Notes: generated from the letters alone by a model not told the origin. DNA of 5,677 nucleotides from Planctomycetaceae bacterium (GCA_007124535.1 SLEY01000092.1:1-5677), one strand, 5' to 3'; numbered from the stretch's first letter, positions 1 to 5,677 are shown. Numbers and translations: made by a program.

Positions 1-1457
1 AGGCAGATTTGGCGTACCTGGTTGGGATTGGCGTTCGGGTTGCGGCGTTTGGCCTGGCCGATCAGGGCGCCCACGGCTTTGGCTTTGCCGCCCTGGACAT
101 CGGCGACGATTCCCGGATTTTCGTCCAGCAGTTGGGCGCAGAGGTCGAGCAGTTCGGAATGGTCGACGGTATCGATGTCCAGGTGCTGCATGGCGGCCGC
201 CACGGAACCGCCCGATTCCAGCATGGTTTGGAACACGTCGCGTGCGCGGGAGGAGTCCAAATCGCCGCTTGCCAGCGTTTGCAGCAATTCGGCCAGGGCG
301 GCGACGGGGATGGGGAAATCGGCAATCGTCTGATTCTGGTCATTCAGGGTGCGAAGCACATCCTGTTGCATCCAGTTACTGGCCCGCCGCGGGTCGCCGC
401 TGGCATCGGCCAGTTGCTGGAAATAGTCGGCAAACGCCCGGCCCTGATTGACGATCACTTCGGCGTCGCCGGGAGCCAGTCCGTACTCCGACTGCAGACG
501 GCTGCGGAGGACGGCGGGCAATTCGCCCATCTCCTGGCGGACGGCCTCGATCTGCTCGGGGCGGACCGTGACGGGCGCCAAGTCCGGGTCGGGAAAATAG
601 CGATAGTCGCTGGACTCCTCCTTCTGCCGCTGAGCGCGCGTCACCTGAGCCTGCTCGTCCCAGCCGCGGGTCGTTTTGTGGCCTCCCGGATCGCCCCGTG
701 CCACGCGACTGTCGCACCAGACCTGATACTGCCGTTGGACTTCGTAAGCCAATGCCCGCTCGACCGCCCGGAAGCTGTTCATATTCTTGACTTCCACGAT
801 CGGCGTGGCCACCCGGCCGCCGGGTGCATCGACCTGCAGGTTCACATTCGCATCCACCCGCAAACTGCCCTCCTGCATGTTGCAATCGGAGACGTCCAGA
901 TAGGTCAGCAGCAGTTTCAGTTCGGACAGATAGGCCCGCGCTTCTTGGGGCGAGCGCATGTCGGGCTCGCTGACGATCTCCAGCAGGGGGGTTCCTGCGC
1001 GGTTCAGATCGATCCGGCTGTCCGCTCGCCCGGCCAGTTCGTCGTGCATGCTCTTGCCCGCGTCCTCTTCCAGATGCGCGCGTGTGATGCGGATCGGCTT
1101 GTCCGGAAACGCGCCCTGCGCATCGCTGATCGCCAGGAACCCCTGCTCGGACAGGGGCAGATCGAACTGGCTGATCTGATATCCCTTGGGCAGGTCCGGA
1201 TAGTAGTACTGTTTCCGATCCCACTTGGTAAAGTCGGGGATGCGGCAATTCAGGGCGATGGCCGTTTTCAGGGCCAACTGGAAGGCCCGGCGGTTCATCA
1301 CCGGCAGGGCTCCGGGCAGGCCGATGCACACGGGACAGGTCTGCGTGTTCGGTTCCGCCCCAAAGCGGTTGGGGCAGCCGCAGAACAGCTTGGTCTCCGT
1401 CTTCAGTTGGACGTGGACTTCCAGGCCGATGATGATTTCGTAGGGCGCGTCGCTCAT
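1..1457 (-). CDS. gatB: Asp-tRNA(Asn)/Glu-tRNA(Gln) amidotransferase subunit B (3' end cut by window edge)
   Basis: GatB is the kinase/transamidase subunit of GatCAB. It phosphorylates the carboxylate of Glu-tRNA(Gln) or Asp-tRNA(Asn) with ATP and replaces the phosphate with ammonia channelled from GatA. Starting at the ATG at 1457 the protein reads MSDAPYEIIIGLEVHVQLKT, a typical GatB opening. Cysteines C26, C28, C41 and C44 form the CxC...CxxC set that binds zinc in some family members. The segment YYYPDLPKGYQISQ lies near residues 85-98, and the family signature IDLNRAGTPLLEIVSEP lies at 149-165. ESSDYRYFPDPDLAPV follows further on. The C-terminal part, from about residue 350, is the helical/YqeY-like tRNA-binding region. 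The window holds 485 complete codons. The family is usually about 470-500 residues, and the visible end (NPNANPNQVRQIC) matches the usual GatB tail, so only a few residues are missing. The start lies 30 bp after the gatA stop, with only a weak GGGGAA 10 nt upstream. A longer open frame starting near 1521 is in a different frame and is not the gene. Confidence 0.97.
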   Translation of the reverse strand, partial: MSDAPYEIIIGLEVHVQLKTETKLFCGCPNRFGAEPNTQTCPVCIGLPGALPVMNRRAFQLALKTAIALNCRIPDFTKWDRKQYYYPDLPKGYQISQFDLPLSEQGFLAISDAQGAFPDKPIRITRAHLEEDAGKSMHDELAGRADSRIDLNRAGTPLLEIVSEPDMRSPQEARAYLSELKLLLTYLDVSDCNMQEGSLRVDANVNLQVDAPGGRVATPIVEVKNMNSFRAVERALAYEVQRQYQVWCDSRVARGDPGGHKTTRGWDEQAQVTRAQRQKEESSDYRYFPDPDLAPVTVRPEQIEAVRQEMGELPAVLRSRLQSEYGLAPGDAEVIVNQGRAFADYFQQLADASGDPRRASNWMQQDVLRTLNDQNQTIADFPIPVAALAELLQTLASGDLDSSRARDVFQTMLESGGSVAAAMQHLDIDTVDHSELLDLCAQLLDENPGIVADVQGGKAKAVGALIGQAKRRNPNANPNQVRQIC

Positions 1458-1487
1458 GGCAAATGGGTTCCCCGGAACTCGACGGCG

Positions 1488-3023
1488 TTAATCCAAGCCC
1501 GCCGGCTGCCGCTGGTGCCAATCCGTGGCGGTTTGATACATGGCGGCGGCACGCAACAATCGCTCCTCTTCCAGCGGCGGCCCTTGCAATTGCAGGCCCA
1601 AAGGCAGACCATGCCGGCTGAATCCGCAGGGCATGGCCAATGCCGTGATCCCGGCCAAATTGGCACTGGCCGTGTAAAGGTCCCCCAAGTACATGGCCAG
1701 GGGATCTTCGACCTTCTCGCCCAACCGGTAGGGCGGCGTGGGAGTGACCGGCCCGGCGATCAGATCGACCTGCTGGAAAGCCTGGTCGAAATCGTTGCGG
1801 ATCAATCGCCGCACTTTGAGGGCTTTCAAATAGTACGCATCGTAATAACCGTGACTCAAGGCATACGTGCCCAGCATCACCCGCCGCTTGACCTCGGCGC
1901 CGAAACCCTCGGCCCGGCTGCGGCGATACATTTCCACCAAAGGGGGGTCCAGATCGGAAGTTTGCTTCCCTCCGGTCCCGGCCTGCCGTTGAGCTGCCCG
2001 CTCGGCCCGCATCGTCGGCTCGTCCGTGCGATAGCCGTAGTGGGCGCCATCGTAACGAGCCAGGTTGCTGGAGGCTTCACACGAACCGATCACGTAGTAA
2101 GTTGCAATGGCGTAGCGGTTATGGGGCAGCGAGATCTCCTTGACTCGCGCACCCAACGACTGATACACCCGCAGGGCTTCGCGTACCGCCGCCTCCACCT
2201 CGCCGTCCAGGCCCTCTCCCAAGTGCTCGCGGACAACCCCCAGGGTCAAGCCTTCCAACGGTTGCGCAACGGTCTGGCTGTAGGCGGGGACGGGCAAATC
2301 GGCCGAGGTGGAATCGCGGGGGTCATGGCCGGCGAGCACTTCCAGCAGCAGGGCCGCGTCTTCGGCCGTGCGGGCCAACGGCCCGATCTGATCCAGGCTG
2401 CTGGCAAAGGCGATCAATCCGTAACGGCTGACGCGGCCGTAGGTGGGTTTCATCCCCGTGATCCCGCAGAACGCGGCCGGCTGTCGGATCGAACCTCCCG
2501 TGTCCGTGCCGACCGACAAGGGCGCCATGCGAGCCGCCACGCAGGCCGCACCGCCGCCGCTGGAACCGCCCGGCACCCGGGACAAATCCCAGGGATTGCT
2601 CGTCGGAGCCCAAGCCGATGTCTCCGTCGTGCTGCCCATCGCGAATTCGTCCAGGTTCGTCTTGCCGATCAGGATCGCATCCGCCTGTTTCAAGCGTTCG
2701 ACCACGGCCGCATCGTAAGGAGGCCGGAATTCGGCCAGCATCTTCGAGGCGCACGTCGTCCGGCCGCCCTCCGTGCAGATCACATCCTTCAGCGCTACCG
2801 GCAAACCGGCCAAACGGCCCAACGATTCACCTGCCTGACGCCGCCGATCGATCCGGGCCGACCGCTCCAATGCCGACTGAGCCTCCACCTGAAGGAACGC
2901 CCGGACCCGGCCGTCCACCCGTTCGATCCGCTGCAGGTACTCCTGCGTCAGCTCCACCGCAGATATCTGCCGGGTCTGCAACCGCTGCAGCAATTCGGTG
3001 GCCGTCGCTTCGACCAGTGCCAT
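1488..3023 (-). CDS. gatA: Asp-tRNA(Asn)/Glu-tRNA(Gln) amidotransferase subunit A
   Basis: GatA is the glutaminase subunit of GatCAB, an amidase-signature enzyme that hydrolyses glutamine and supplies ammonia to GatB. The protein is 511 residues. The Ser-cisSer-Lys catalytic triad is complete: K79 in PVALKDVI, cis-Ser S154 in PGGSSGGG, and nucleophile S178 in GTDTGGSIR. Other family blocks are GKTNLDEFAMGS (120-131), GMKPTYGRVSRYGLIAFASS (190-209), EGFGAEVKRR (372-381) and the C-terminal substrate-pocket region around GPVTPTPPY (424-432). The ATG at 3023 is chosen because MALVEATATELL matches the family's N-terminal helix and a GGAAGG Shine-Dalgarno sequence (3032-3037) sits 8 nt upstream. 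The frame stays open back to 3230, but that extension overlaps gatC and has no family similarity. The gene follows gatC by 16 bp. The protein is about 25 residues longer than usual because of a charged, Gln/Gly-rich stretch at about 335-361. The stop is TAA. Confidence 0.98.
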   Translation of the reverse strand: MALVEATATELLQRLQTRQISAVELTQEYLQRIERVDGRVRAFLQVEAQSALERSARIDRRRQAGESLGRLAGLPVALKDVICTEGGRTTCASKMLAEFRPPYDAAVVERLKQADAILIGKTNLDEFAMGSTTETSAWAPTSNPWDLSRVPGGSSGGGAACVAARMAPLSVGTDTGGSIRQPAAFCGITGMKPTYGRVSRYGLIAFASSLDQIGPLARTAEDAALLLEVLAGHDPRDSTSADLPVPAYSQTVAQPLEGLTLGVVREHLGEGLDGEVEAAVREALRVYQSLGARVKEISLPHNRYAIATYYVIGSCEASSNLARYDGAHYGYRTDEPTMRAERAAQRQAGTGGKQTSDLDPPLVEMYRRSRAEGFGAEVKRRVMLGTYALSHGYYDAYYLKALKVRRLIRNDFDQAFQQVDLIAGPVTPTPPYRLGEKVEDPLAMYLGDLYTASANLAGITALAMPCGFSRHGLPLGLQLQGPPLEEERLLRAAAMYQTATDWHQRQPAGLD

Positions 3024-3039
3024 TATCGGGCCCTTCCGC

Positions 3040-3330
3040 TTAATCTCCCAGAACCGCCGGGACACGGTAGCATTCGTCGTCACGCTTGGGAGCATTCGCC
3101 AGCGCCGCGTCGCGTCCCAAACTGCGGGCGACCCGGTCGTCGCGAAACACATCCGTCCGCTCGACCGCATGCGCCATCGGTTCCACCTCCGATGTGTCCA
3201 ACTCCCCCAGCAATTCGAAGTACTCGACAACCTGCGCCAGTTGGCCCGTCATCATGTCCAGCTCGTCCTCCGTCAGGTTCAAACGGGCGAGCGTGGCGAC
3301 TTTGGCAACATCTTGGCGTGTAAGACTCAT
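3040..3330 (-). CDS. gatC: Asp-tRNA(Asn)/Glu-tRNA(Gln) amidotransferase subunit C
   Basis: GatC is the small structural subunit that wraps around GatA and bridges it to GatB. The 96-residue product is the usual family length. It opens with SLTRQDVAKVATLARLNLTE, the conserved N-terminal helix, continues with DELDMMTGQLAQVVEYFELL and then the linker block LDTSEVEPMAHAV, and ends with a short tail containing FRDDRVARS and the near-terminal YRVPAVLGD. The ATG at 3330 is preferred because family members begin at this point. No clear Shine-Dalgarno precedes it. An in-frame GTG at 3372 would add 14 residues rich in Pro and Gly with no family match. The gene lies 69 bp after rpmB and 16 bp before gatA, in the order C-A-B known from many bacteria. 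It is probably co-transcribed with its neighbours. The stop is TAA. Confidence 0.96.
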   Translation of the reverse strand: MSLTRQDVAKVATLARLNLTEDELDMMTGQLAQVVEYFELLGELDTSEVEPMAHAVERTDVFRDDRVARSLGRDAALANAPKRDDECYRVPAVLGD

Positions 3331-3357
3331 CGGCGGCAGTCCGATTGGGGGGGCATT

Positions 3358-3397
3358 GTTCGCGGGGAACACGATGGGTTGGCAAGCCCGCGCGAAC
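3358..3397 (-). repeat. Bulged hairpin between rpmB and gatC
   Basis: Arms at 3358-3367 and 3387-3397 can pair over 10 bp with a single-base bulge: GTTCGCG against CGCGAAC, then GGG against CCC. The loop is about 19 nt. In the transcript the hairpin begins two bases after the rpmB stop codon (3402-3400). It is not followed by a U-run, so it is not a standard intrinsic terminator. It could be a partial terminator, an mRNA-stabilising 3' end for rpmB, or chance in GC-rich DNA. The alternative GTG start for gatC at 3372 lies in the loop. Confidence 0.4.
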
Positions 3398-3399
3398 GA

Positions 3400-3663
3400 C
3401 TACTTGCCGGGCAATTTGAAGGGCCGTTGTCGAACGACTTTGCGAATCGAACCGCTCCGAATGCATTGAGCGCAGACGCGCATGCTCTGATGCGAACCGT
3501 TCGGGGTCATCACGTGAACCCGTTGCAGGTTCGGTTTGAACTTGCGGCGTGTGATTCCGGTCACTTTCGTACCTACACCCCCCAGATATTTGGCCTTACC
3601 GCGGGTCTCGACCGAGTTCCCCACTTGCGTCTTTTTTCCACAGACTTCGCACACACGAGCCAT
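3400..3663 (-). CDS. rpmB: 50S ribosomal protein L28, zinc-binding (C+) type
   Basis: L28 is a component of the large ribosomal subunit. The 87-residue product is basic and of normal length for bacterial L28. It begins MARVCEVCGKKTQVGNSVET, and the conserved core RRKFKPNLQRV lies at 39-49. Two cysteine pairs, C5/C8 and C64/C67 (VCAQC), give the four-cysteine zinc ribbon of the C+ form of this protein. C- paralogues that lack these cysteines occur in some bacteria under zinc limitation. The C-terminus is KVVRQRPFKLPGK, followed by TAG. The ATG at 3663 has a good Shine-Dalgarno (GGAGAGG, 3671-3677) at normal spacing and matches the family start. The frame stays open upstream to about 4095, but that part translates hairpin-element DNA and is not protein. 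A promoter lies about 57 bp upstream, and gatC follows after 69 bp. Confidence 0.97.
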   Translation of the reverse strand: MARVCEVCGKKTQVGNSVETRGKAKYLGGVGTKVTGITRRKFKPNLQRVHVMTPNGSHQSMRVCAQCIRSGSIRKVVRQRPFKLPGK

Positions 3664-3670
3664 TGAATTT

Positions 3671-3677
3671 CCTCTCC
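3671..3677 (-). promoter_or_regulatory. Ribosome binding site of rpmB
   Basis: GGAGAGG on the minus strand ends 7 nt before the ATG at 3663. It is the best Shine-Dalgarno match in the window. It decides the L28 start against the much longer open frame that continues upstream. Confidence 0.75.
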
Positions 3678-3719
3678 GACCACGACTTCTTAGTGATATT
3701 CCGTTGGCGAAAACTTCAC

Positions 3720-3747
3720 AGTATACCGCAACCGGCCCGACCTGCAA
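3720..3747 (-). promoter_or_regulatory. Sigma70-type promoter of the rpmB-gatCAB operon
   Basis: On the minus strand a -10 box TATACT (3725-3720, 5 of 6 to consensus) is preceded by TTGCAG (3747-3742, 3 of 6 to the -35 consensus) with a 16-bp spacer. Transcription would start near 3711-3713, giving a leader of about 50 nt before the rpmB ATG. The stretch from about 3664 to 3725 is locally AT-richer than the surrounding DNA, as expected for a promoter and leader. No operator or riboswitch-like structure was recognised in the leader. The placement just upstream of a ribosomal protein gene supports the call; there is no experimental evidence. Confidence 0.6.
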
Positions 3748-3827
3748 GCGCCGATCGCCCACACCGGGGGCTCGACGGCCGAGTACCCGCCAAATTAGGC
3801 AACCCGCAGGAAATGATCTACCGCGCT

Positions 3828-3851
3828 CGGCGAGGGTCTCCGACCCCGCCG
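3828..3851 (+). repeat. Bulged hairpin, left side of the element
   Basis: On the + strand CGGCG, bulged A3833 and GGGTC pair with GACCC and CGCCG around a 3-nt TCC loop. That is 5 bp, a one-base bulge on the 5' arm, 5 bp and a triloop. The hairpin at 4020-4043 has the same plan with different bases. Confidence 0.6.
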
Positions 3852-3894
3852 AAAACGCCGACCGAAGGTCTCCCGCGGTACAGTCTTCGGGTGT

Positions 3895-3921
3895 AAGATG
3901 CGCGCACGGTGCGCGCATCTT
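3895..3921. repeat. Perfect 13-bp palindrome with one central base
   Basis: AAGATGCGCGCAC (3895-3907) and its exact reverse complement (3909-3921) are separated only by G3908. As RNA or single-stranded DNA it would form a very stable GC-rich stem. For leftward transcripts from the unknown gene it could act as a terminator-like stem, but no U-run follows on that strand, so a classical intrinsic terminator is not supported. Confidence 0.75.
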
Positions 3922-3922
3922 T

Positions 3923-3971
3923 GTAGGTTGGGACTCTGGCCCGACCGGGTCGGGTCGGAGATCCAACCTAC
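3923..3971 (+). repeat. 49-bp imperfect palindrome with wobble pairs on the + strand
   Basis: The arms 3923-3946 and 3948-3971 match at 20 of 24 positions around the single base G3947. On the + strand three of the four mismatches are G-T (G-U) wobbles (3932/3962, 3937/3957, 3939/3955) and one is A-A (3933/3961). On the minus strand the same positions are A-C mismatches and a T-T, so the fold is better on the + strand. It starts two bases after the preceding palindrome. Confidence 0.75.
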
Positions 3972-3989
3972 TTTGGTTGCGGCCCCACG

Positions 3990-4011
3990 CCGCGGTAGGG
4001 GCTACCTGCGG
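3990..4011 (+). repeat. Bulged hairpin, right side of the element
   Basis: CCGC and GGTAG (3990-3998) pair with CTACC and GCGG (4002-4011) around a GGG loop, with T4007 bulged on the 3' arm. This gives 9 bp in total, inside the terminal-inverted-repeat element. Confidence 0.5.
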
Positions 4012-4019
4012 TCGGCCGA

Positions 4020-4043
4020 GTGGCTCGGTCAGAGACCGGCCAC
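4020..4043 (+). repeat. Bulged hairpin matching the plan of 3828-3851
   Basis: GTGGC, bulged T4025 and CGGTC pair with GACCG and GCCAC around an AGA triloop. That is 5 bp, a one-base bulge on the 5' arm, 5 bp and a 3-nt loop. The architecture equals that of 3828-3851 although many paired bases differ. Confidence 0.6.
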
Positions 4044-4080
4044 ATCGCTGCGGGTAGATCATTTCCTGCGGGTTGCCTAA

Positions 4081-4181
4081 TGTAATTTGCGGCACCAGGA
4101 ATGGGGGCGACCTGCGTGACCAAAAAAGGCCCGGGTTGCGTCAGCTCATTCCCCGCCTCCGGCTTCCGATCCGGTCTCTGT
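4081..4181. other. Spacer after the unknown gene, no gene found
   Basis: About 100 bp separate the stop of the membrane/coiled-coil gene from the hairpin element. The only notable point is a minus-strand run of six T (4127-4122) directly after CCCGGGCC. No good stem precedes it, so I do not call a terminator. The first 12 bp (4081-4092) show weak inverted similarity to the other flank of the element. Confidence 0.5.
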
Positions 4182-5677
4182 TCAGGGGCTGCTGATCGAA
4201 GCGGTGGCTTCCCGGGTTCGCTGGTCAATCTGACGCGCCATTTCGATCTGCAAGCGCGTCACCTCGTTGGCCAGATAGACGTTCGCACGAAACAGTTCGC
4301 TCAGCCGGGCCCGTGTCCGTAACCAACGTTCTTCCAGTTCTTCATGGTGCGTGTGCAACAATTCCAGCTCCTCCTGAAACCCGGCCAGATCGGCTTCCAA
4401 ATTAGCCTGTTCACGCTGGAGGAGGGCCAACTGCTCTTCGGACTTGTCCCGCAGAGCGACCATGGTATCGCGATCCCGGGTGGCCCGAGCGATTTCGACA
4501 TCCAGATCCAGATGCCGGTAATGAATGTCCCGAAAAGCAAAACCGTAATCGCTGAGCGAACGGCGGTAGAGCAACCGGATCTGTCGGCAAATTCCGTCCC
4601 CGATCAGGGTGTCGGCTGTCTCCCGATCGAACACGGCGGTATCGCCCTCTTCCAAACGCACCGTTCCATCCTCGCCACGCCGCACGTGCAATTCCAAAGC
4701 CCGGCCACTGGAATCGTAGAACCGACCGCCCTCGTCCAGCAGGGATTGTTCCAGATCGCTGTCCACTTGGATCTCGTGATCGCGCACGAATTCGACCAGG
4801 ACCCAGACGTTTTCCGGGGGATCCTCATCCGTTGCTTCCCGATTAAACCGGGTGAAGCGTTCCAGAAACTGCTCGTAACGTTCCTCCGACCAGTCGTAGC
4901 GGTTCGGGAAGAACTCGGTCAAAGCCTCTCGATCCATGCCGACCATTCGGCGTTCCTCTTCGTCCATGACCGCAAATGCGTGGTGGCTGTCCAGCGGCGC
5001 CACGTCATACAGCACCCACGTGGTGTCCTGGTCCTCCATGGCCTGGATCTGCTGTTCATCCGGAGGCAGCATGGCGGCGATGGTGACGATATCCCCGTCG
5101 GAATCGGTCACACTGAATTCGCCCAGGTACCAATCCGGGACCCGAATCGCGTCCTCGAGCGGGCGTTCGGTGAAGACGTACACGACCGTACCCCGGGCGA
5201 TCCCGGGACCCTCGGCGGGCTCCGGAGCCTCGACTTCCAGGTCCTCGCGGGCAGCCGGACGGGGGATTCGCAAGCGGTAGGTCAAACGCGGAGGGTCTTC
5301 GTCATTCGCCGGTTCCACCCGTTCCAACGGCTCGCAGCCTCGCCAGACCCGCCCGCGATCCACCAATTTGGCACCCAATCGTCCTCGCAAACTACGTATC
5401 GAAGCCTCCGTTTGGTGGAGTTCCTCCAAGTCCCCGTGTCGTAATTGCACGTTTTCCGCCCGCACGGCCTCCAGCGCCGCGGAATAACTCTCGTAATGGT
5501 CCCGCCACGCGGCGTGGGTCTTCAACACAAACGAGGCGAATGCCAAAAAAATCACCGCAGAAAGAAAGACCAAAAGGGACGCTGCCACATGGGGAAGACG
5601 CCACGTCTTCCAACACATCCACAGCAACCCCAAATAGCCCAAAACCAGCAGGACGCCGATCGCTTGATAGACGAGCG
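4182..5677 (-). CDS. Uncharacterised membrane-anchored coiled-coil protein (5' end outside window)
   Basis: I do not recognise a named family. The frame is open from the TGA at 4182-4184 to the right edge, giving 497 visible codons, numbered here from the codon at 5675-5673. Residues 1-22 (GVLLVLGYLGLLW and neighbours) and 30-51 (VAASLLVFLSAVIFLAFAS) are hydrophobic and probably transmembrane. The short loop between them, KTWRLPH, is positive. By the positive-inside rule that would place the loop in the cytoplasm and the large C-terminal part outside, but this is weak evidence. Residues 55-101 look coiled-coil. The middle, about 105-395, is acidic and mixed, with RGTVVYVFTE (161-170), a PNRYDW block and many aromatic positions. 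Residues 398-480 form a strong Leu/Glu-rich coiled coil (for example EELELLHTHHEELEERWLRT). No catalytic motif is visible. A TTG at 5642 or an ATG at 5618 could be starts, but hydrophobic coding sequence continues upstream, so a start beyond the window is more likely. From memory it resembles hypothetical planctomycete proteins. Confidence 0.85.
   Translation of the reverse strand, partial: LVYQAIGVLLVLGYLGLLWMCWKTWRLPHVAASLLVFLSAVIFLAFASFVLKTHAAWRDHYESYSAALEAVRAENVQLRHGDLEELHQTEASIRSLRGRLGAKLVDRGRVWRGCEPLERVEPANDEDPPRLTYRLRIPRPAAREDLEVEAPEPAEGPGIARGTVVYVFTERPLEDAIRVPDWYLGEFSVTDSDGDIVTIAAMLPPDEQQIQAMEDQDTTWVLYDVAPLDSHHAFAVMDEEERRMVGMDREALTEFFPNRYDWSEERYEQFLERFTRFNREATDEDPPENVWVLVEFVRDHEIQVDSDLEQSLLDEGGRFYDSSGRALELHVRRGEDGTVRLEEGDTAVFDRETADTLIGDGICRQIRLLYRRSLSDYGFAFRDIHYRHLDLDVEIARATRDRDTMVALRDKSEEQLALLQREQANLEADLAGFQEELELLHTHHEELEERWLRTRARLSELFRANVYLANEVTRLQIEMARQIDQRTREATASISSP

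Larger units (their letters stand above)
3795..4080. repeat. 286-bp multi-hairpin element with perfect 28-bp terminal inverted repeats
   Basis: The bases at 3795-3822 (starting TTAGGCAACCCGCAGG) are the exact reverse complement of 4053-4080 over 28 bp. With small indels the match continues outward to about 3787 and 4092 (CCGC and AAATTA on the left, TAATTTGCGG on the right). The roughly 230 bp between the arms is filled with separate hairpins: 3828-3851, 3862-3890 (6-bp CCGAAG/CTTCGG), 3895-3921, 3923-3971, 3990-4011 (9 bp with one bulged T) and 4020-4043. There is no convincing gene inside, no RNA family I recognise, and no clear target-site duplication. It sits after the 3' end of the unknown gene and before the rpmB promoter. 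It could be a MITE-like non-autonomous mobile element, a dispersed intergenic palindromic repeat, or a structured RNA or termination region. The sequence structure is certain; the function is not known. Confidence 0.85.

Noticed and set aside
9..3323. Open frame of 1104 codons on the + strand antisense to gatC, gatA and gatB
   Set aside because: It is in register with the gatA and gatB codons. It stays open because those genes avoid TTA, CTA and TCA, whose complements are stops, as is common at high GC. Its translation has no recognisable domain, while the minus strand gives three textbook proteins.
3536..4057. Small + strand open frames across rpmB and the hairpin element
   Set aside because: They cross palindromic DNA and the antisense of rpmB, have no good ribosome binding site and give low-complexity Arg/Pro-rich translations.
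3795..4080. CRISPR array or tRNA gene inside the hairpin element
   Set aside because: The repeats are inverted and not regularly spaced direct repeats. No cloverleaf with tRNA consensus bases, T-loop or acceptor end was found.
3795..4080. Complete insertion sequence
   Set aside because: The terminal inverted repeats would fit, but 230 bp cannot hold a transposase and no transposase fragment or clear target duplication was seen.
3400..4095. L28 extended at the N-terminus to 231 residues
   Set aside because: The extra 144 residues translate the inverted repeats and hairpins and the promoter region. L28 of normal length starts at 3663 with a strong ribosome binding site.
4122..4135. Possible intrinsic terminator of the unknown gene (CCCGGGCC followed by six T on the minus strand)
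   Set aside because: No stable stem with a proper loop could be built just before the T-run; the self-complementary CCCGGG cannot fold on itself as a hairpin.
4344..5444. Open frame of 366 codons on the + strand opposite the unknown gene
   Set aside because: It is a shadow frame. The minus-strand frame has sensible membrane helices and coiled-coil heptads, while this one shows no family features.

Overview
The window is GC-rich bacterial chromosome in which every convincing gene lies on the minus strand, so transcription runs from high to low coordinates. It suggests an environmental bacterium with a transamidation route to Gln-tRNA and/or Asn-tRNA. I favour a member of the Planctomycetota. 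That rests on the overall look of the proteins, on the large membrane/coiled-coil protein at the right end (which resembles uncharacterised planctomycete proteins I remember), and on the hairpin-rich intergenic DNA. It is an inference, not proof.

Layout, in the direction of transcription. (1) 5677-4182: the 3' part of a gene for a protein of unknown function, with two hydrophobic segments, a coiled coil, an acidic mixed middle region and a C-terminal coiled coil. Its start is outside the window. (2) 4181-3664: about 520 bp without a gene. Most of it is a 286-bp element (3795-4080) bounded by perfect 28-bp inverted repeats and packed with at least six further hairpins. Between this element and the next gene is a good sigma70-type promoter (3720-3747). 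(3) 3663-3400: rpmB, ribosomal protein L28 of the zinc-binding (four-cysteine) type. (4) 3330-3040, 3023-1488 and 1457-1: gatC, gatA and gatB, encoding the three subunits of the tRNA-dependent amidotransferase. gatB is cut by the left edge only a few codons before its expected end.

rpmB, gatC, gatA and gatB have gaps of 69, 16 and 30 bp. They are probably one translation-related operon read from the promoter at 3720-3747. GatC clamps GatA to GatB; GatA releases ammonia from glutamine; GatB phosphorylates and amidates the Glu or Asp attached to the tRNA. The hairpin element lies after the unknown gene and before the operon promoter, so it insulates two transcription units by position and may help end the upstream transcript.

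The gat genes and rpmB are ordinary housekeeping genes. The items that deserve attention are the multi-hairpin element and the uncharacterised membrane/coiled-coil protein.
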